Shown piece after piece: positions 34,897 to 46,060 of a stretch of DNA of 64,000 nt. The translations under genes and the position numbers were made by a program. The DNA lies in NCBI RefSeq assembly GCF_033439725.1, contig NW_026944384.1:930001-994000 (forward strand), written 5' to 3'. The stretch comes from Neurospora tetraspora (Eukaryota > Ascomycota > Sordariomycetes > Sordariales > Sordariaceae). Numbering within the stretch: the first letter of the stretch is position 1; each line of letters opens with the position of its first letter. The notes below the pieces were generated by a model, which was not told where the DNA came from, made no database searches, and was given only the letters and a program-made list of their open reading frames with translations.

Positions 34897-35230
34897 ATAG
34901 AAATAACTAATAGAAGATATTACAATCGAATAACCTCCTCCTTGATACTACCAAATACCCCAGCAACCGTTGTAAACGTTACCAACGGGCCGTCGGGAGC
35001 AGAAATTTCACAGCGCGTTTGAAGATTCAACACTAGGTCCCTATCATACGATAGACCGGTTTGAACAGCTAAAATCTACCCCTTCTAATGTCCAGAACCT
35101 TAGGTCAAATCTTTTATATATTTTGACAAAACCGTACCAGCCGTTTTATCTACATTCACACCCCTTTTATCTTGTTTTGTTTTGTTTTCTTTTATTTTGT
35201 TTTACGTATTTTGTTTTGTTATGAACGCTG

Positions 35231-35238
35231 CGTTAATC
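35231..35238. repeat. hAT target-site duplication, right copy
   Basis: CGTTAATC, identical to the left copy, immediately outside the right terminal inverted repeat. Confidence 0.92.
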
Positions 35239-35724
35239 CCCGGTCCAGTTTGGGGAGAATTTGATGCCAAGATCAGCGATCCAGCCCGTGGGAGCGGAGC
35301 CGGTGTCTCCACGTCAACCGGGACATTGTCTGTTTTGGGAATCGTTCAGCCCTTTGCCGTTGCGTCTGTCTATCTGTCACAGGTGTTTATCTCTGCTCTT
35401 CGTTTCATCATCGGTCCACGGAGTTTGAGCCGCCGCGATGACGACGTTGCAGTCTTGAAGTTTGTCGAGTTTCCCAACAGCCAAGAATTGATAAGCTTTC
35501 GCCTCGGAACATCTTGCAAAATTTGGCATGTGATTCTGTGCCGGGGGAGAGAGCTTGAGGTCATCGTCGGGTTGAAGAAGTCATTATCGACTTTTTGATA
35601 TGTCAACGGGAACAAGAGCCGAGGCAAGTGGGGGGGGAGCCGCTGAACGGACAGCACAAAGGTGGACAGTGCTCACCAGAGTTGCTCTTCATAGGACCAA
35701 GATTCCCAAAAACTAATAACGAAC
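35239..35724. other. Intergenic between hAT-like element and tRNA-Ala
   Basis: Ordinary composition. An open frame of 138 codons runs from inside the element (35182) to 35598, but it crosses the transposon end and resembles no known protein, so it is not called. The stretch seems to be the original intergenic DNA upstream of the tRNA. Confidence 0.4.
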
Positions 35725-35813
35725 GGGCAATTGGTCTAGGGGTATGATTTTCGCTTCGCATTCCATAGATGCGCCTTTGTGAAAGGTCACCGGTTCGAAT
35801 CCGGTATTGTCCA
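35725..35813 (+). tRNA. tRNA-Ala(CGC) with 17-nt intron
   Basis: The acceptor GGGCAAT pairs with ATTGTCC, again with a G3-T70 wobble pair, the alanine determinant. The D arm is GTCT/TGAT, the anticodon stem TTCGC/GTGAA (one G-T pair), and the T arm ACCGG-TTCGAAT-CCGGT, with discriminator A. The anticodon loop begins TT-CGC-A, giving CGC for GCG codons. A 17-nt intron follows position 37. The D-arm sequence is nearly the same as in tRNA-Ala(TGC) at 9690, consistent with one alanine family. A T-rich stretch follows at 35815. Confidence 0.85.
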
Positions 35814-36169
35814 ATCTTTTTGCACTTTCCTGTACCTTCCTCACCACGGGTATCGTTATCCTTTTCTCATCTCTTTTTTTTTTTCCCTTGCAACTTTCCT
35901 ACTGCAATTGAAGTCTCGAGGATGTATGTATGATTGATGATGAACATCGCGGAACTCGAACTCAAATCCTACCATTCTTCCAACGCAGTTGAGTTGGGAT
36001 GTGAATAATCGGAAAGCTGCCGACCTGGCAACCGAGGCATGTGGGGATTGGGGTAAACTGTTCCCCGGACATCTACACCATCACCGTATAAGTGCTACAC
36101 GCGACTTTCCAGAACTCTTGTATCTCTCCAAGATTCCATATCAAGTAGTCTGGAAAAATAGTATCAAAA
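35814..36169. other. Promoter/leader of the thioesterase gene
   Basis: Between the tRNA and the ATG at 36170. It contains a T-run (35872-35884) and ordinary sequence; no separate gene seen. Confidence 0.4.
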
Positions 36170-37281
36170 ATGGCATCAGACAAACCATCAACGGAGATCA
36201 TCCCCTTCGCCAAGGCGACCGAGATCAAGAGGCTCGATGCCAACACCTACCAAGCCAACTTGGTAGACTCGTTCTGCATCGGCGCCGGTAAGTATCACTT
36301 CATCTTCACACATCAAACAGGCCAAACATCACTAACAACTTCACAGTCCCCAACGGCGGCTACGTAGCATCATGCATCCTCCAAGCCGCCATCCTCCACG
36401 GCTCCTCCCGCTCCTCTTCCAACCCCCAACCGCACGTCATGAACGCTCACTTCGAGTACCTCAACCGCACCGAAGTCGGGCCAGCAACCATCATCATCGA
36501 GGACATCAAGCCCGGTCGCCAACTAACCACTCTGCACGCCACTTTGTACCAAGGCGGCGGCGGTGACACCACCTCTGACCTCCAAACCACCCGCGGCAAA
36601 AAAAGACGAGTAACCGCCTACCTGGTAATGACCAACCTCTCCTCCCTCGCCGGAATCACACTGGACACACAATTCACCCTCATCCCCCCCCCTCTCTTAC
36701 CCCCCGGAGCAGGCAACCCGGACTTCTCCCTCCTCAAACAAAACAAAGACCCGCACTGGACCGCCATCCCTCTACCCCCAGGATTCAGCTACATCCGCGC
36801 CCTACAAAACACAAAATTCTACATCCCCCGCGCCGGACAAGTGCGCAAATCCATCATCGACCTGTGGATTTGTTTGTCGTCGGGAGAAAAGGTTACGAAT
36901 GCGACGCTGGGCTATGTGAGTGATTGCTGGCCGTATGTCGTTGAGGCTTACCGGCCCCGGACGGAGGAGGAGAGTAAAATGGAGGGGGCGCAGCCGTTTA
37001 GACATGATGCAAGGCATTGGTATCCTACTGTTGTTATGAATGTTGAGCAGAAGAAGGCGGCTCCTGAGGGCGGCCCCGATGGGGATGGGGGGTGGGAGTG
37101 GTTGAGGATGAGGGTTAGTAGTAAGGAGGTTAGGGGCGGGAGGTTTGATTTGGAGGTTTTGATGATGGATGAAAAGGGGGAGTTGGTGGTGGTTAGTAAT
37201 CATGTGGGATTGGTGTTGGGAAGTGAGAGGAATTTGGCGGGGAGGGGGAAGGGGGGGATGAAGGGGCAGAGTAGGATTTGA
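36170..37281 (+). CDS. Acyl-CoA thioesterase-like hot-dog protein, 2 exons
   Basis: Exons 36170-36287 and 36347-37281 join in frame to 350 residues; the 59-bp intron has GTAAGT and branch cactaac. The first hot-dog half has VPNGGYVASCILQAAI, in which the Asn-Gly-Gly helix start is typical of TesB-like/4HBT_3 acyl-CoA thioesterases, then HVMNAHFEYLNRTEVGPATI (parts HFEYLNRTEVGPA), the conserved edge strand. The second half has VRKSIIDLWICLSSGEK and DARHWYPTVVMNVE, the paired strand and hydrophobic helix. The Gly/Arg-rich C-terminus has no peroxisomal SKL; the last residues are QSRI. The likely reaction is hydrolysis of acyl-CoA esters; chain length cannot be told. The middle is Pro-rich (TLIPPPLLPPG), a linker between the two hot-dog halves. 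Confidence 0.82.
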
Positions 37282-39781
37282 TGTGGTGGTGACGATGGTG
37301 GTGATGATGGGATGGTGTTGTGAATGAGTGTGCGAAGGAAGACACAGGTTTCGAGGTTATCTGGGTAGACGTTGATGCTCGGAGAGGGACTAGAGATAGA
37401 GCAGCATGCGTCTTGATCCGTACATGCGATGTCGACGGCGCTTCTCGGAGTCGAGGGTCCCTGGAAGTCCGGCACGGAATCTGAACGGCATCTTTGTCAG
37501 ACTGGCGATGTAAACAAATCACATCTCATCCATTGTCTGCGCTGACATTAGCTGAACTGATCCATCAAAGATAACAAGAAACTCATCAATAACACAGCTC
37601 ATATCGCCCTGCCACTGGACTAGCATTTCAATGCGATATCAAGCTGATGTCTTTGATCCTTTCTTCTGCTCCACTTGAGGCCAGCCAGCCCCCCTTTCCC
37701 GCCTTGCGCAGGACCACAGGTTGCTGGTAACAACGTGTTCCCATCTTCTCCTCCAACAACAAGCCATTGTTTACATTTGTCAGATCCTCGATCCTGCAAA
37801 ACTGAGGCCTCACAAACGCACTCTTGCCAGTCATGGGTAGTGGAACGAGCTCCTATAGCTGTCAGCACACAGCCTGCACAGATATCTTGCATGTGGTATG
37901 TATGTGGATGTGGATGTGGATGTCGTGAACCCAGCAATGTCAGGGCAATATCGATGCCCAGAAAAGATAGGCCAAGCATGGCTTGTCCTTTCCTTTCGGA
38001 CTTTTCAAGGCACCAGCAAGGCACCACCAACCAGCAAGGGGAATCCGTCTTTTCTCGATGATGCATGTTGCACCTGCATATGGCCTTGAATGCGGTCGTC
38101 AATGTTGCACATTGGCTGTTTCTTTTCTGCAGGAAACCTCCAATCTAACAAAGCTTGTGAGACCGTCTCGCTCGCTGAAGCATTCAGGGACGGAAGCAAC
38201 GGAACTAAACAAGTGCCCTTTGTGATGAATGGACCCCTCGCAGAGATACGAGAGCCTATGAGTGAGCAGAAACGACTCTGAATATGTGAATCGTCAAGTG
38301 TGATTTGTGATGGCGACGGTCCATTCTTCGCATTATCCCACGAAATCCACAATTTCCAACCATTCGCGCCCGCCTTACGTAGTCACTGGCAGTAGCTCTC
38401 ACGAGAGGCCAGAAATATCGGCCAGTAAACAAATCTAAACTTGTGGAAAACTCCAGTGCAGTCCAGTCGTGATGGGAGAAAAGAAGGGGCTATGCAGGAT
38501 CGCAAGGTCTAGAAACTGCAGATCGTTCAAATCGTCAGCCAACCTCATCGCCATCGAGGCCAGCCATCAACAGTGGTCCTATTCGTATCATTTTGCATGC
38601 CATTGTCTACCGATGTTGCCGCCGTCCCCTCTTTCTTGCGTGCCTGTTTCTCGACGTCGCGAATCGCCCCCTCGAGGACCTTGATGAGGACCCCTTTTTG
38701 CGTCCTTTTGTTTGTCGATGGAGTGGTTCCACGTGCTCCATCTCGATATGCGAGCTGCTTTGCTTTGCGCCTCCTTTGGGAGACCCGGTAGGCGGTCTTG
38801 ATCTGGGCCACGCACGCTAATCGACCCCTCCACATCTTTTGATGGCTTGCCCCAGTTTGAAGGAGGGCAAATAGCCAATAGGGGCTGTTGCCGGCTGGGG
38901 GTCGGCACCCACAGAGACCAATGAGGCCTTGCCGCGGACACGACTGTGACGATGGTAAGGCAGCACCACCACCACTGATCACAACCGAGCCGGCGGTTGT
39001 TTTGAAAGTCCAGTCCTTTTTCTTTTTTGGGGACCCAGCGGTGCCTAGCAAGTGCTAGCGTAGTGGCCAGCCACTTCCAGCCTGACGAGTGACAGGTGCT
39101 CTTTTGAGGCCCAGAGAATTCGAGGCGCTGCAACGACTGCACACAAGGCGATGGTGATTGAACCGCTCCTGAGGCAGAATGACTCGTAGAAAAGGTGTCT
39201 TGAAGCGGTCTCGTCGACTGCGGCTTCTGCTGCAGCCCTTGCCCAAAACAGCCCTAGCCTCCTGATGGGAACCCACCCGCCAGGCTGGCACTGGACGACA
39301 CTGAAGGCTCACGCCAGCGATGCCGAGCAAATCGCTAGCTGTGAGGCCGCATCCACGTCAGTTGCTGACCTGTTAGAACCTTGTCATGTTGGGCATCTCG
39401 TTTAGGCGCCGTACCGTTGGCCACTGTTGGTGTACAATCTTTGATGGCGCGGGCGGTAACCCGTTCCATTGGCCGGTCGGAATATTCTGTAGCCAACAGG
39501 TACTCCCGGCCCACCTTGTCCGTTGAAACTCCACGATGGCCCGATTCGGGATGAGGGGCTGTGATGTGGATTGGGAGCTGTGGCTTTTTGGGCATGAAGA
39601 GAGCTGCTGAGAGCTGGGAGAGACTGGACTCGGGTTTTGATAAATAGATCGACAGTCCCAGGTTCTTGTTGAACTTGATATCCCAAACACAACAAGCAAC
39701 GTGACATAGCTTCTCCAACCTAAACATCAACTCCACCACATCAACTACCTACCCTTCCATCACCAAACACAACCATCCAAC
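37282..39781. other. Intergenic, about 2.5 kb
   Basis: Frames of up to 184 codons occur on both strands between 38.5 and 39.2 kb but overlap and look random. A gtggat microsatellite lies at 37903-37925. No gene is supported. The last 150 bases are CA-rich and lead into the gene at 39782. Confidence 0.4.
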
Positions 39782-40727
39782 ATGTCTGCCCAGCGTGAGA
39801 GCGTCGTAAGTACCACTGAGGATCTTATTCCTTCGAAGCTTGGCTGTCTCTAACATATGCCGCCCATAACAGCAAACCTACTGGGTCAACGGCTCGACCG
39901 AGATCTCCAAGAGGGCTTCCGAGCTCGCCTCCGCCTCCGCCATTACCGGCGAGCAGATCTTCGAGGCCAAGGGCAACGCTGGCGAGTTCGTCGTCCAGGG
40001 TGCCCAGAGCGTCCAGTTCTGGACCGGGTCCGTGAGAAGCGGCGAGAACTATATCGGCGATACCAAGGGCGACGGTGTCGTCTTCCTCAAGGAGGGCATC
40101 CAGATGGTTGTCAAGGGCGGCAAGGTCCTCGGACCTCTCCCTGCCGGTACCCTGCACAGATGTAATACACCCCCTCGTTCTACACAACGCCCACCACACC
40201 TTCCCCGGTCGTCGTCGGCCAACAACGACAATTCCAGTTATCGGCTCGCTTCCGGTTCTGGGAGAGGAGTTGGCGGTAGCGGCGGTCATGGTCCTCATCA
40301 TGATGCTGTTGTTGGCTCGGGCGTCCGCTACGTTTCGGGGACAAGCCATGCTCATGTCACCGCTCCTCCTGCATTGCCTCGTTCGGCCTCCTACCATCCT
40401 CATGTCCCGCCTACTAACACCTTTCCCAGCGTGAGCGTGTCCCGCGAGTGCCGTCAGTGCCTAGAGCAGCAGCAGCAGCAGCAGCAACGTCGTGAGAGCC
40501 ATCCCCGCGATAGCCACCACCACCACGGGCATGCAACCTATCAACCTGCCCCTCACGCAACATACCAGAAGCGTCATGACGGCGACACCTTCAGCACTGC
40601 GCCCACTTATCTCTCCAGCGGGCCCGCCGAGCGCGACTGGTTGGATGACGACAGCATAGCGCCCGGAGACAGCATCAGCAACGTTGGCGTGTACCCCAAC
40701 GGGTATCCTGTTTCCAGTCGTCGTTGA
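39782..40727 (+). CDS. Orphan protein with His/Gln-rich C-terminal half, 2 exons
   Basis: Exon 1 is 39782-39805 (MSAQRESV); the intron 39806-39872 starts GTAAGT. Exon 2 runs 39873-40727, giving 292 residues. The first 110 residues are compact and strand-like, with segments YWVNGSTEISKRASELASA, QIFEAKGNAGEFVVQGAQSV, and GDGVVFLKEGIQMVVKGGKV. I do not recognise the fold. After residue about 105 the sequence becomes low complexity: Ser/Gly/His-rich, a CAG-encoded Gln run at about 40464-40485, then HPRDSHHHHGHATY. The junction near CTGCACAGATGTAATAC (about 40152-40168) could hide an intron and a different C-terminus. No signal peptide, no membrane helix. The N-terminal exon of eight codons separated by a short intron is a common pattern in this genome type. 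Confidence 0.55.
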
Positions 40728-42102
40728 AGAGGTCTTTTGTTATTGTTGTTGTTTGCTTGCTGCTGTTATAGAAGCGACGGCGTGGGAGCGATCTCGTTTT
40801 CTTTTTCTGTTATTATACACCTCGTGCATTTCTTTTCTTTATACTTGGGTTTACGAAACATGGTCACTCTTCTCTCCGCTAGAGCAGCTACAGAGAGTGC
40901 AATCATACAAAGAGCAATTGGGAGGGTTAGCATTTGGATTTTTACAGCAGATACACACACCTGATAGAGACGCAATTTGATTCCCTCCAAATCATTGTCT
41001 GGTTCCATTGTTGACTGTTATTGGCATGCTGAATGGTAGCGTTGGTGTGGTGCTGCTTGTCGTCTTCAGCCAACGACATCTCGGCCAAGACGGACGGCGG
41101 TGAGGGGTTGACTTGACTGACGAAAGCTCCCCGCCAAAGAGGAGGGGTTGAGCACTTCACTTGAGCTGAGCTGCTGCTTATCTTATCACTTATCGATTGC
41201 TGCTTATCGGTTATCGGAGCTTCACTCTCCTGTGCTTTGATGTCATTCTACGGCTGCCCTCTCATTGGTCACATTCCAAACAGCGGGTGCCCAGTTTGCC
41301 AAGATTTTGGGCCCATTAACTCCGCGTGGAGTGGTGGGGCATGATGTCACTGGTGGAGTGCGTCCCCTGAAAGATTTAAACGGTAATTACAGGCTCTTCC
41401 TTGTTGACATGTCAATCTCCCGGCCGACTCTGACATCAAAACATTGGTCTGGACCGTCATAAGGACGAGTTAACATCAAGAAACAACCCATGAATGCAAC
41501 TCTTGGCGGGTGCCGTGCTGCCGAGTTCCGTCTTAGCTTCCCTTCTTCCTCAGCCTGTGACAACATCCCATCCAGGTCCAGTCAAGGGACTCATGTTCTT
41601 CTATGGCCGAATCACTTCACTACCGTCGAATTCACGGACCTTATTCCGTAGCGTCAAATGTGAAACGGGAAGCTTTCTTCTAGCTTCATGCCTAAAACGA
41701 CGTACCACCGTGCCTGCCCAGGTACGGGCTCACAACCAGCCAGCATACCCAAGCGGTAGTGACAGGGCACAGTCCATTCACCCTCGCTTGCTGTTACACA
41801 GATGTGAAACGAGTTCAGCCTTTTGGCCATTCACTGGCACACAACCATCCCATCTTTCATGATGACGTCAAACCCACAAACACAACGTGCAGGTTCTTTG
41901 GTAAAATTGGTCTTCCGTTTGTTGTTATAAACCATCACAGCTCACCACTCAATCACTTCTGACTTTTCTGAACCATCCAACACTTTGTACACCCAACAAC
42001 TGTACAACTTGAACTGGAACAAGGGCTGCCACTACAGGCCAGTCTCAACCATCCATCAAGTGGTGATATCTTCTGAGAATACATCACCAAGCACACAACA
42101 AG
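40728..42102. other. Intergenic between orphan gene and PAP2 gene
   Basis: No supportable coding region. The final 120 bases are CA-rich, typical of a leader before the ATG at 42103. Confidence 0.4.
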
Positions 42103-43358
42103 ATGGGCTTCTTCAACCGTCAACCCCGCGCCGCGGATGGCACTGCACCGCCTGTTGCTGACGGCCATCACACTACTCACAAGGAGCGCAAAGCTCGTCG
42201 CCATGGCTTCGAGCCCTACACCATGACCACCAGGCCTACTTTCGGCCAGTGGCTCAAGTACACTTGGCTCGACATTCTCACCATGGCCGTCCTCGGTGCC
42301 ATCGGTCTCGGCGTAAGTTTTCACTTCCTTGTTTAGAAAAACAATAACAGCCATTAACATTATGTCACAAACAGGTCTACTACGCCCACCCGGCCCCCTC
42401 CCGCTCCTTCGCCGTCCAGTTCTCCGACGGCGAAGTCGTCTACCCGCAATTCGCCTACCCTATGCGCAAGGAAATCATTCCCATCTGGCTCGCCGCCTTC
42501 CTAGCCGCCACGATCCCCATCTTCATCATCCTGTGCATGCAGATCCGCATCCGCTCCTTCTGGGACGTCAACAACGGCATTTTGGGTCTTCTGTACTCGC
42601 TCATCACCGCCGCCGTCTTCCAGGTCTTCATCAAGTGGCTCATCGGCGGCTTGCGCCCTCACTTCCTGACCGTCTGCAAGCCCGACATCTCGCGCGCTAC
42701 CAACACCCAGATTGCCCAGCAGGGTTACTCGGAGCAGGGTTTTGCGCAGATTTACTACACCAAGGAGATCTGCACTGGAGACCAGAAAGAGATTGATGAT
42801 TCCTTGGAGTCTATGCCGTCTGGCCACTCCACCGCTGCTTTTGCTGGCTTCATCTTCCTCGCTCTTTATCTGAACGCCAAGCTGAAGGTGTTCTCCAACT
42901 ACCACCCCGCTCTCTGGAAGCTCGCGGCCGTCTACGCTCCCGTGCTCGGCGCGTGCTTGATCGCCGGCGCCTTGACCATCGATGAGTTCCACCACTGGTA
43001 CGATGTCCTTGCTGGCGCGGTTATTGGTACCATCATGGCTTTCAGCGCTTACCGCATGGTGTATGCGAGCATCTGGGATTGGAGGTACAACCATATCCCC
43101 CTCAACAGGTCAAACCCCTTCCCCTTTGGCAGCCGCGACGATATGGAGCTGGGCGGCGCTACTTTCACCAGGCAGGTTGGCTGGGGCACTAGCGGTGCTG
43201 GCTTCCCGTTTGATGACAAGCATGGTTATGCTGGTGGTGGATATGGTGGCCATGGTGGTTATGGTGGTGGATCGGCGATTAACCGCAAGCCGGTTGCTGG
43301 TAACGGCGTTGGAGGGCCATTCCATAACAATGGCGTGAGGGGTGAGCAGATGGTTTAA
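42103..43358 (+). CDS. PAP2-type lipid phosphate phosphatase (Dpp1/Lpp1-like), 2 exons
   Basis: Exons 42103-42312 and 42375-43358 give 397 residues; 62-bp intron with GTAAGT. The three PAP2 signatures are present: KWLIGGLRP at about 157-165 (motif 1), MPSGHSTAAF around 217-226 (motif 2, catalytic His in PSGH), and TIDEFHHWYDVLAGA around 271-285 (motif 3, catalytic His and Asp). About six membrane helices surround them, starting with WLDILTMAVLGAIGLG, which the intron follows. This enzyme class dephosphorylates phosphatidate, diacylglycerol pyrophosphate or lysophosphatidate without Mg2+ in vacuole or Golgi membranes. Motif 3 has TID in place of the usual SR-x, seen in some fungal relatives. 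The C-terminal tail is Gly/His-rich (YAGGGYGGHGGYGGG), cytosolic and low complexity. Confidence 0.93.
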
Positions 43359-45324
43359 GGAGTTCCCAGGTGGACTCGAAAGAAGAGGTGTTATGAGAAG
43401 AGGAGAGGTGTTGAGAGGCTCAATGAAGGAATAAAGGAAGGCGGTGGAAGTTGCCCTTTGCTCATGCCTGGTCATGGGCGGGTATAATTACGAAGTACGA
43501 GTACCCTACGACCTATGATGTTTTCTTAGCCTGTCGTTCACATTGTTCCTGGCGTTCTGGTGTTGGCTAGGAATGACCTGATGAGCGACGAGAGTTCGAA
43601 TACCCCCATCTTGTTTCAGCATACCTAATTATTACACTGAACATGATCCAATTCTTCGAACATTTTTATTGCTATTCTGTGCTGTGACTTTGTTCCTGGT
43701 CGAATACTTGATTATCTACACCACAGTCTTCGTAGGTCCTCTCCCTTAAACTTGACTTAGACTTGCCTCAAAACGTACTACGGATTTCAACCCATCCCCT
43801 TGAATGGGGATAAACTCAACCAGCCGAGGGCTGACACGACGTTACATATCTGCATTGGAGGAATCTCAAAATCGAGGGGAAACGATGTGCTGCCCCTGGT
43901 CACACAAGACAATAGAACGTTCAACATCTGTCCCTCCCGCCCTTGGCATGACAAGACAGTGCCACCCAAGACTTCCAAAAGGGTCAACAGTCATGCAAAA
44001 CATCTTTTCCGTTTGAGAACCTCCTCCGAAAGCGGGCGTAAGCCGGAAAAACACTCTTCCGATGTCCACGATATTAGGTACCTAGGTAATAAAGTACCTT
44101 GTGGGGATATGGGAGTTAAGGAGGGAGATTTTGGAGGTCCAATAGACTTGGAGGATAGAAGAGAAGGTTAACGGTAAAACCATGTGGAGGTTTAGCTTGC
44201 ATGGCGCGAGATCTGAACAGCTGTCAATGTTTACCTAGGCTGTCGGCGTTCAAAACCAGAGGCATTCAGACATGCAATACTCCACTCCAGTTCTGACTGA
44301 TCTCGTCTGTAGTGCTATTCCATGACGAGTCCTGCAAAGAAACCGAAGATCTGCAAAATTGAGCAGTTCCTGACAAAGACAACTACAAGAATAGCAACGA
44401 GACATGGTGTCACAGAAAATGTCAGATGTGAAGAAATGGTTGATGTTACCCGAAGCAGCAATGGAATGTTCGGAATTCCTTTGGAGTTGCACATGGCATA
44501 TGACTCGTCTCATACCATGAGGTAGTCGTGGGTTTCGTGCCCCTTGTGCTTGTCTCTTGTCGTCATTTGGCAAACGGTGAGTGTCATACAGATCTTGCTG
44601 AAGATGTCAAGATGCATCGTCGTAACCATCATTTCCCCGGATTTGACTTAATGCAGCGCGGCCTGTAACGTAGTGTCAGCCTCAGCCCTAAGTTCATTGC
44701 TTATACCCATCTGAGCGCAACTGACAGCGGAATATGTCAGGAACAGATTGAAAAGGAACACAGCCTCAGCCACCTGACAGCTGGCAATGACCAATAGCCT
44801 GCAACACCCTACGGTCAGTTCAACACGGCAAGCCACCAACTCCTCGGACAACGACTTACAGTGATGCGGTTGACTGACTTGCTTATTTTCTCGATGTGGT
44901 TTCGTTTTGAAACTCCGTCTTGGCTTCGACCAAAAAGGAAATCCAAAGGAACGTGAATTACGTTTCCTCATCCAAGTCAGTGGAAGAAAAGGGCGGGAGA
45001 GTAAGCATAGCCTAATTCAGCCGATTAACTCCGTTCCACAACAGAAGCTGCTACTCCATGAACTCAAATGGACAACCATACTGTTGCTTTTGGTGTGAAT
45101 GAATCAGTATTCATTCGAGTATAAAGGATGCCGGAGTCCCAAAGGTCGATCACATCATCTCATCAACATCAACCACAAGAACTCGAAGGCACAACCAGCT
45201 CTCATAGCTAGACCTCTCAACAACAACCAACAGTCAACAAGGTAAGACCCGATACGATAAACACGAGTTGGAAGGCCTAATTACTCACAGTTTCCAGACA
45301 TAGCCCACGCAAGCCAACACCAAA
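43359..45324. other. Intergenic, about 2 kb, with promoter of the small secreted protein
   Basis: No gene is supported between 43359 and about 45110. A TATA-like box TATAAAG lies at 45120-45126, about 200 bases upstream of the next ATG. A probable 5'-UTR intron follows, with donor gtaag at 45242 and acceptor cag at 45290 or 45297. Confidence 0.45.
45120..45126 (+). promoter_or_regulatory. TATA-like box of the cysteine-rich secreted protein gene
   Basis: TATAAAG followed after about 45 bases by CA-rich leader DNA (atcaacatcaaccacaag), a common transcription-start context in filamentous fungi. The transcript would carry the 5'-UTR intron beginning at 45242. Confidence 0.5.
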
Positions 45325-45708
45325 ATGCTCTTCAAGGCTACTCTCCTTTCCCTCCTTGCCGCCGCTTCGGCTACTGCCATCCCCAGGGCTTCCTCCACCG
45401 AGATTAATAAATGCCTGCCCAACCAAATCTCCATCGGCGGCACATGCTTCAACGCTGGCTCCTTCTGCGGCGGTTTCGCCGCGATCCCTTGCGCCGACAA
45501 GAACCAGATCTGCGTTGACGACCCGCGCGATGATTGCGACCCGAAGAATGGAGGTTCCGACTGCGGCGGCGTCTGCATCAAGCCGCTGTTCTGCGGTGGA
45601 TTCGCGGGTATTCGGTGCCCCAAGGGATTGACCTGTGTGGATGATCCCAGGGATGACTGCGATCCTGAGAATGGTGGTGCGGACTGCGGTGGCATCTGCG
45701 TCGCTTGA
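45325..45708 (+). CDS. Small secreted cysteine-rich protein with two tandem modules
   Basis: A single coding exon of 127 residues. Residues 1-18 are a signal peptide (MLFKATLLSLLAAASATA). IPR follows, a possible propeptide basic site. After a short linker there are two near-identical modules at about 47-84 and 89-125, each reading F-C-GGFA-x-I-x-C...CVDDPRDDCDP-x-NGG-x-DCGG-x-C. Each has six cysteines in identical spacing, so three disulphides per module are expected; two more cysteines lie in the linker (KCLP, GTCF). I do not recognise a named family, though similar Cys-Gly modules occur in other fungal secreted proteins. The small size, signal peptide and Cys content resemble effector-like or wall-associated proteins; function is unknown. 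Confidence 0.82.
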   Translation: MLFKATLLSLLAAASATAIPRASSTEINKCLPNQISIGGTCFNAGSFCGGFAAIPCADKNQICVDDPRDDCDPKNGGSDCGGVCIKPLFCGGFAGIRCPKGLTCVDDPRDDCDPENGGADCGGICVA

Positions 45709-46060
45709 AGAATGAAAGAACGAAGATGCTGAAGAAGATAGGAAGATTATGGAAAGAGGGGTCAGATGATGACGTTTGGGGATGTCAGGGGGCTGGCAAA
45801 GGGCGAGAAAGGAGCTATGGGGGTATAGACTTGAAGGATGAAGGATTGAGATTGAGAGACGGGGGGGCGGTGGCGACGAAGGATAGATGAGCCACACAGT
45901 ACACTCGCTTGGTCTTTTATTTCGACCTACAACGCAAAAGAAGGGAGATAGCCATTGTTCTCAGATCATGAATCATGAACCTCGCGGTCCTCTATCAACC
46001 GATATTTCTCCGACGGTCGAATTGGTCGCAGAAATCTGTGTGGTATTCGTGGCCTTTGTG

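Larger units (their letters stand above)
30192..35230. mobile_element. Non-autonomous hAT-like DNA transposon (MITE) split by an LTR element
   Basis: The two ends are perfect inverted repeats of 24 bp beginning CAGCGTTCATAACAAAAC. The left copy is at 30192-30215 and the right at 35207-35230. They are flanked by identical 8-bp direct repeats CGTTAATC at 30184-30191 and 35231-35238. An 8-bp duplication and termini of the form CAGNG are diagnostic of the hAT superfamily. Subtracting the LTR element and one copy of its target duplication leaves about 594 bp (30192-30456 plus 34902-35230). That is far too short to encode a hAT transposase, so this is a MITE-like, non-autonomous copy. Subterminal TTTTGTTTT motifs occur at both ends. 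Unlike the inserted LTR element, the hAT halves are not visibly RIP-mutated. Confidence 0.9.

Noticed and set aside
35182-35598. 138-codon frame starting inside the hAT-like element
   Set aside because: It crosses the transposon end and target duplication and has no homologue-like features; likely accidental.
38545-39142. Overlapping minus-strand frames of 168 and 184 codons
   Set aside because: They are in different frames of the same DNA, neither resembling a protein family, with no supporting splice sites.
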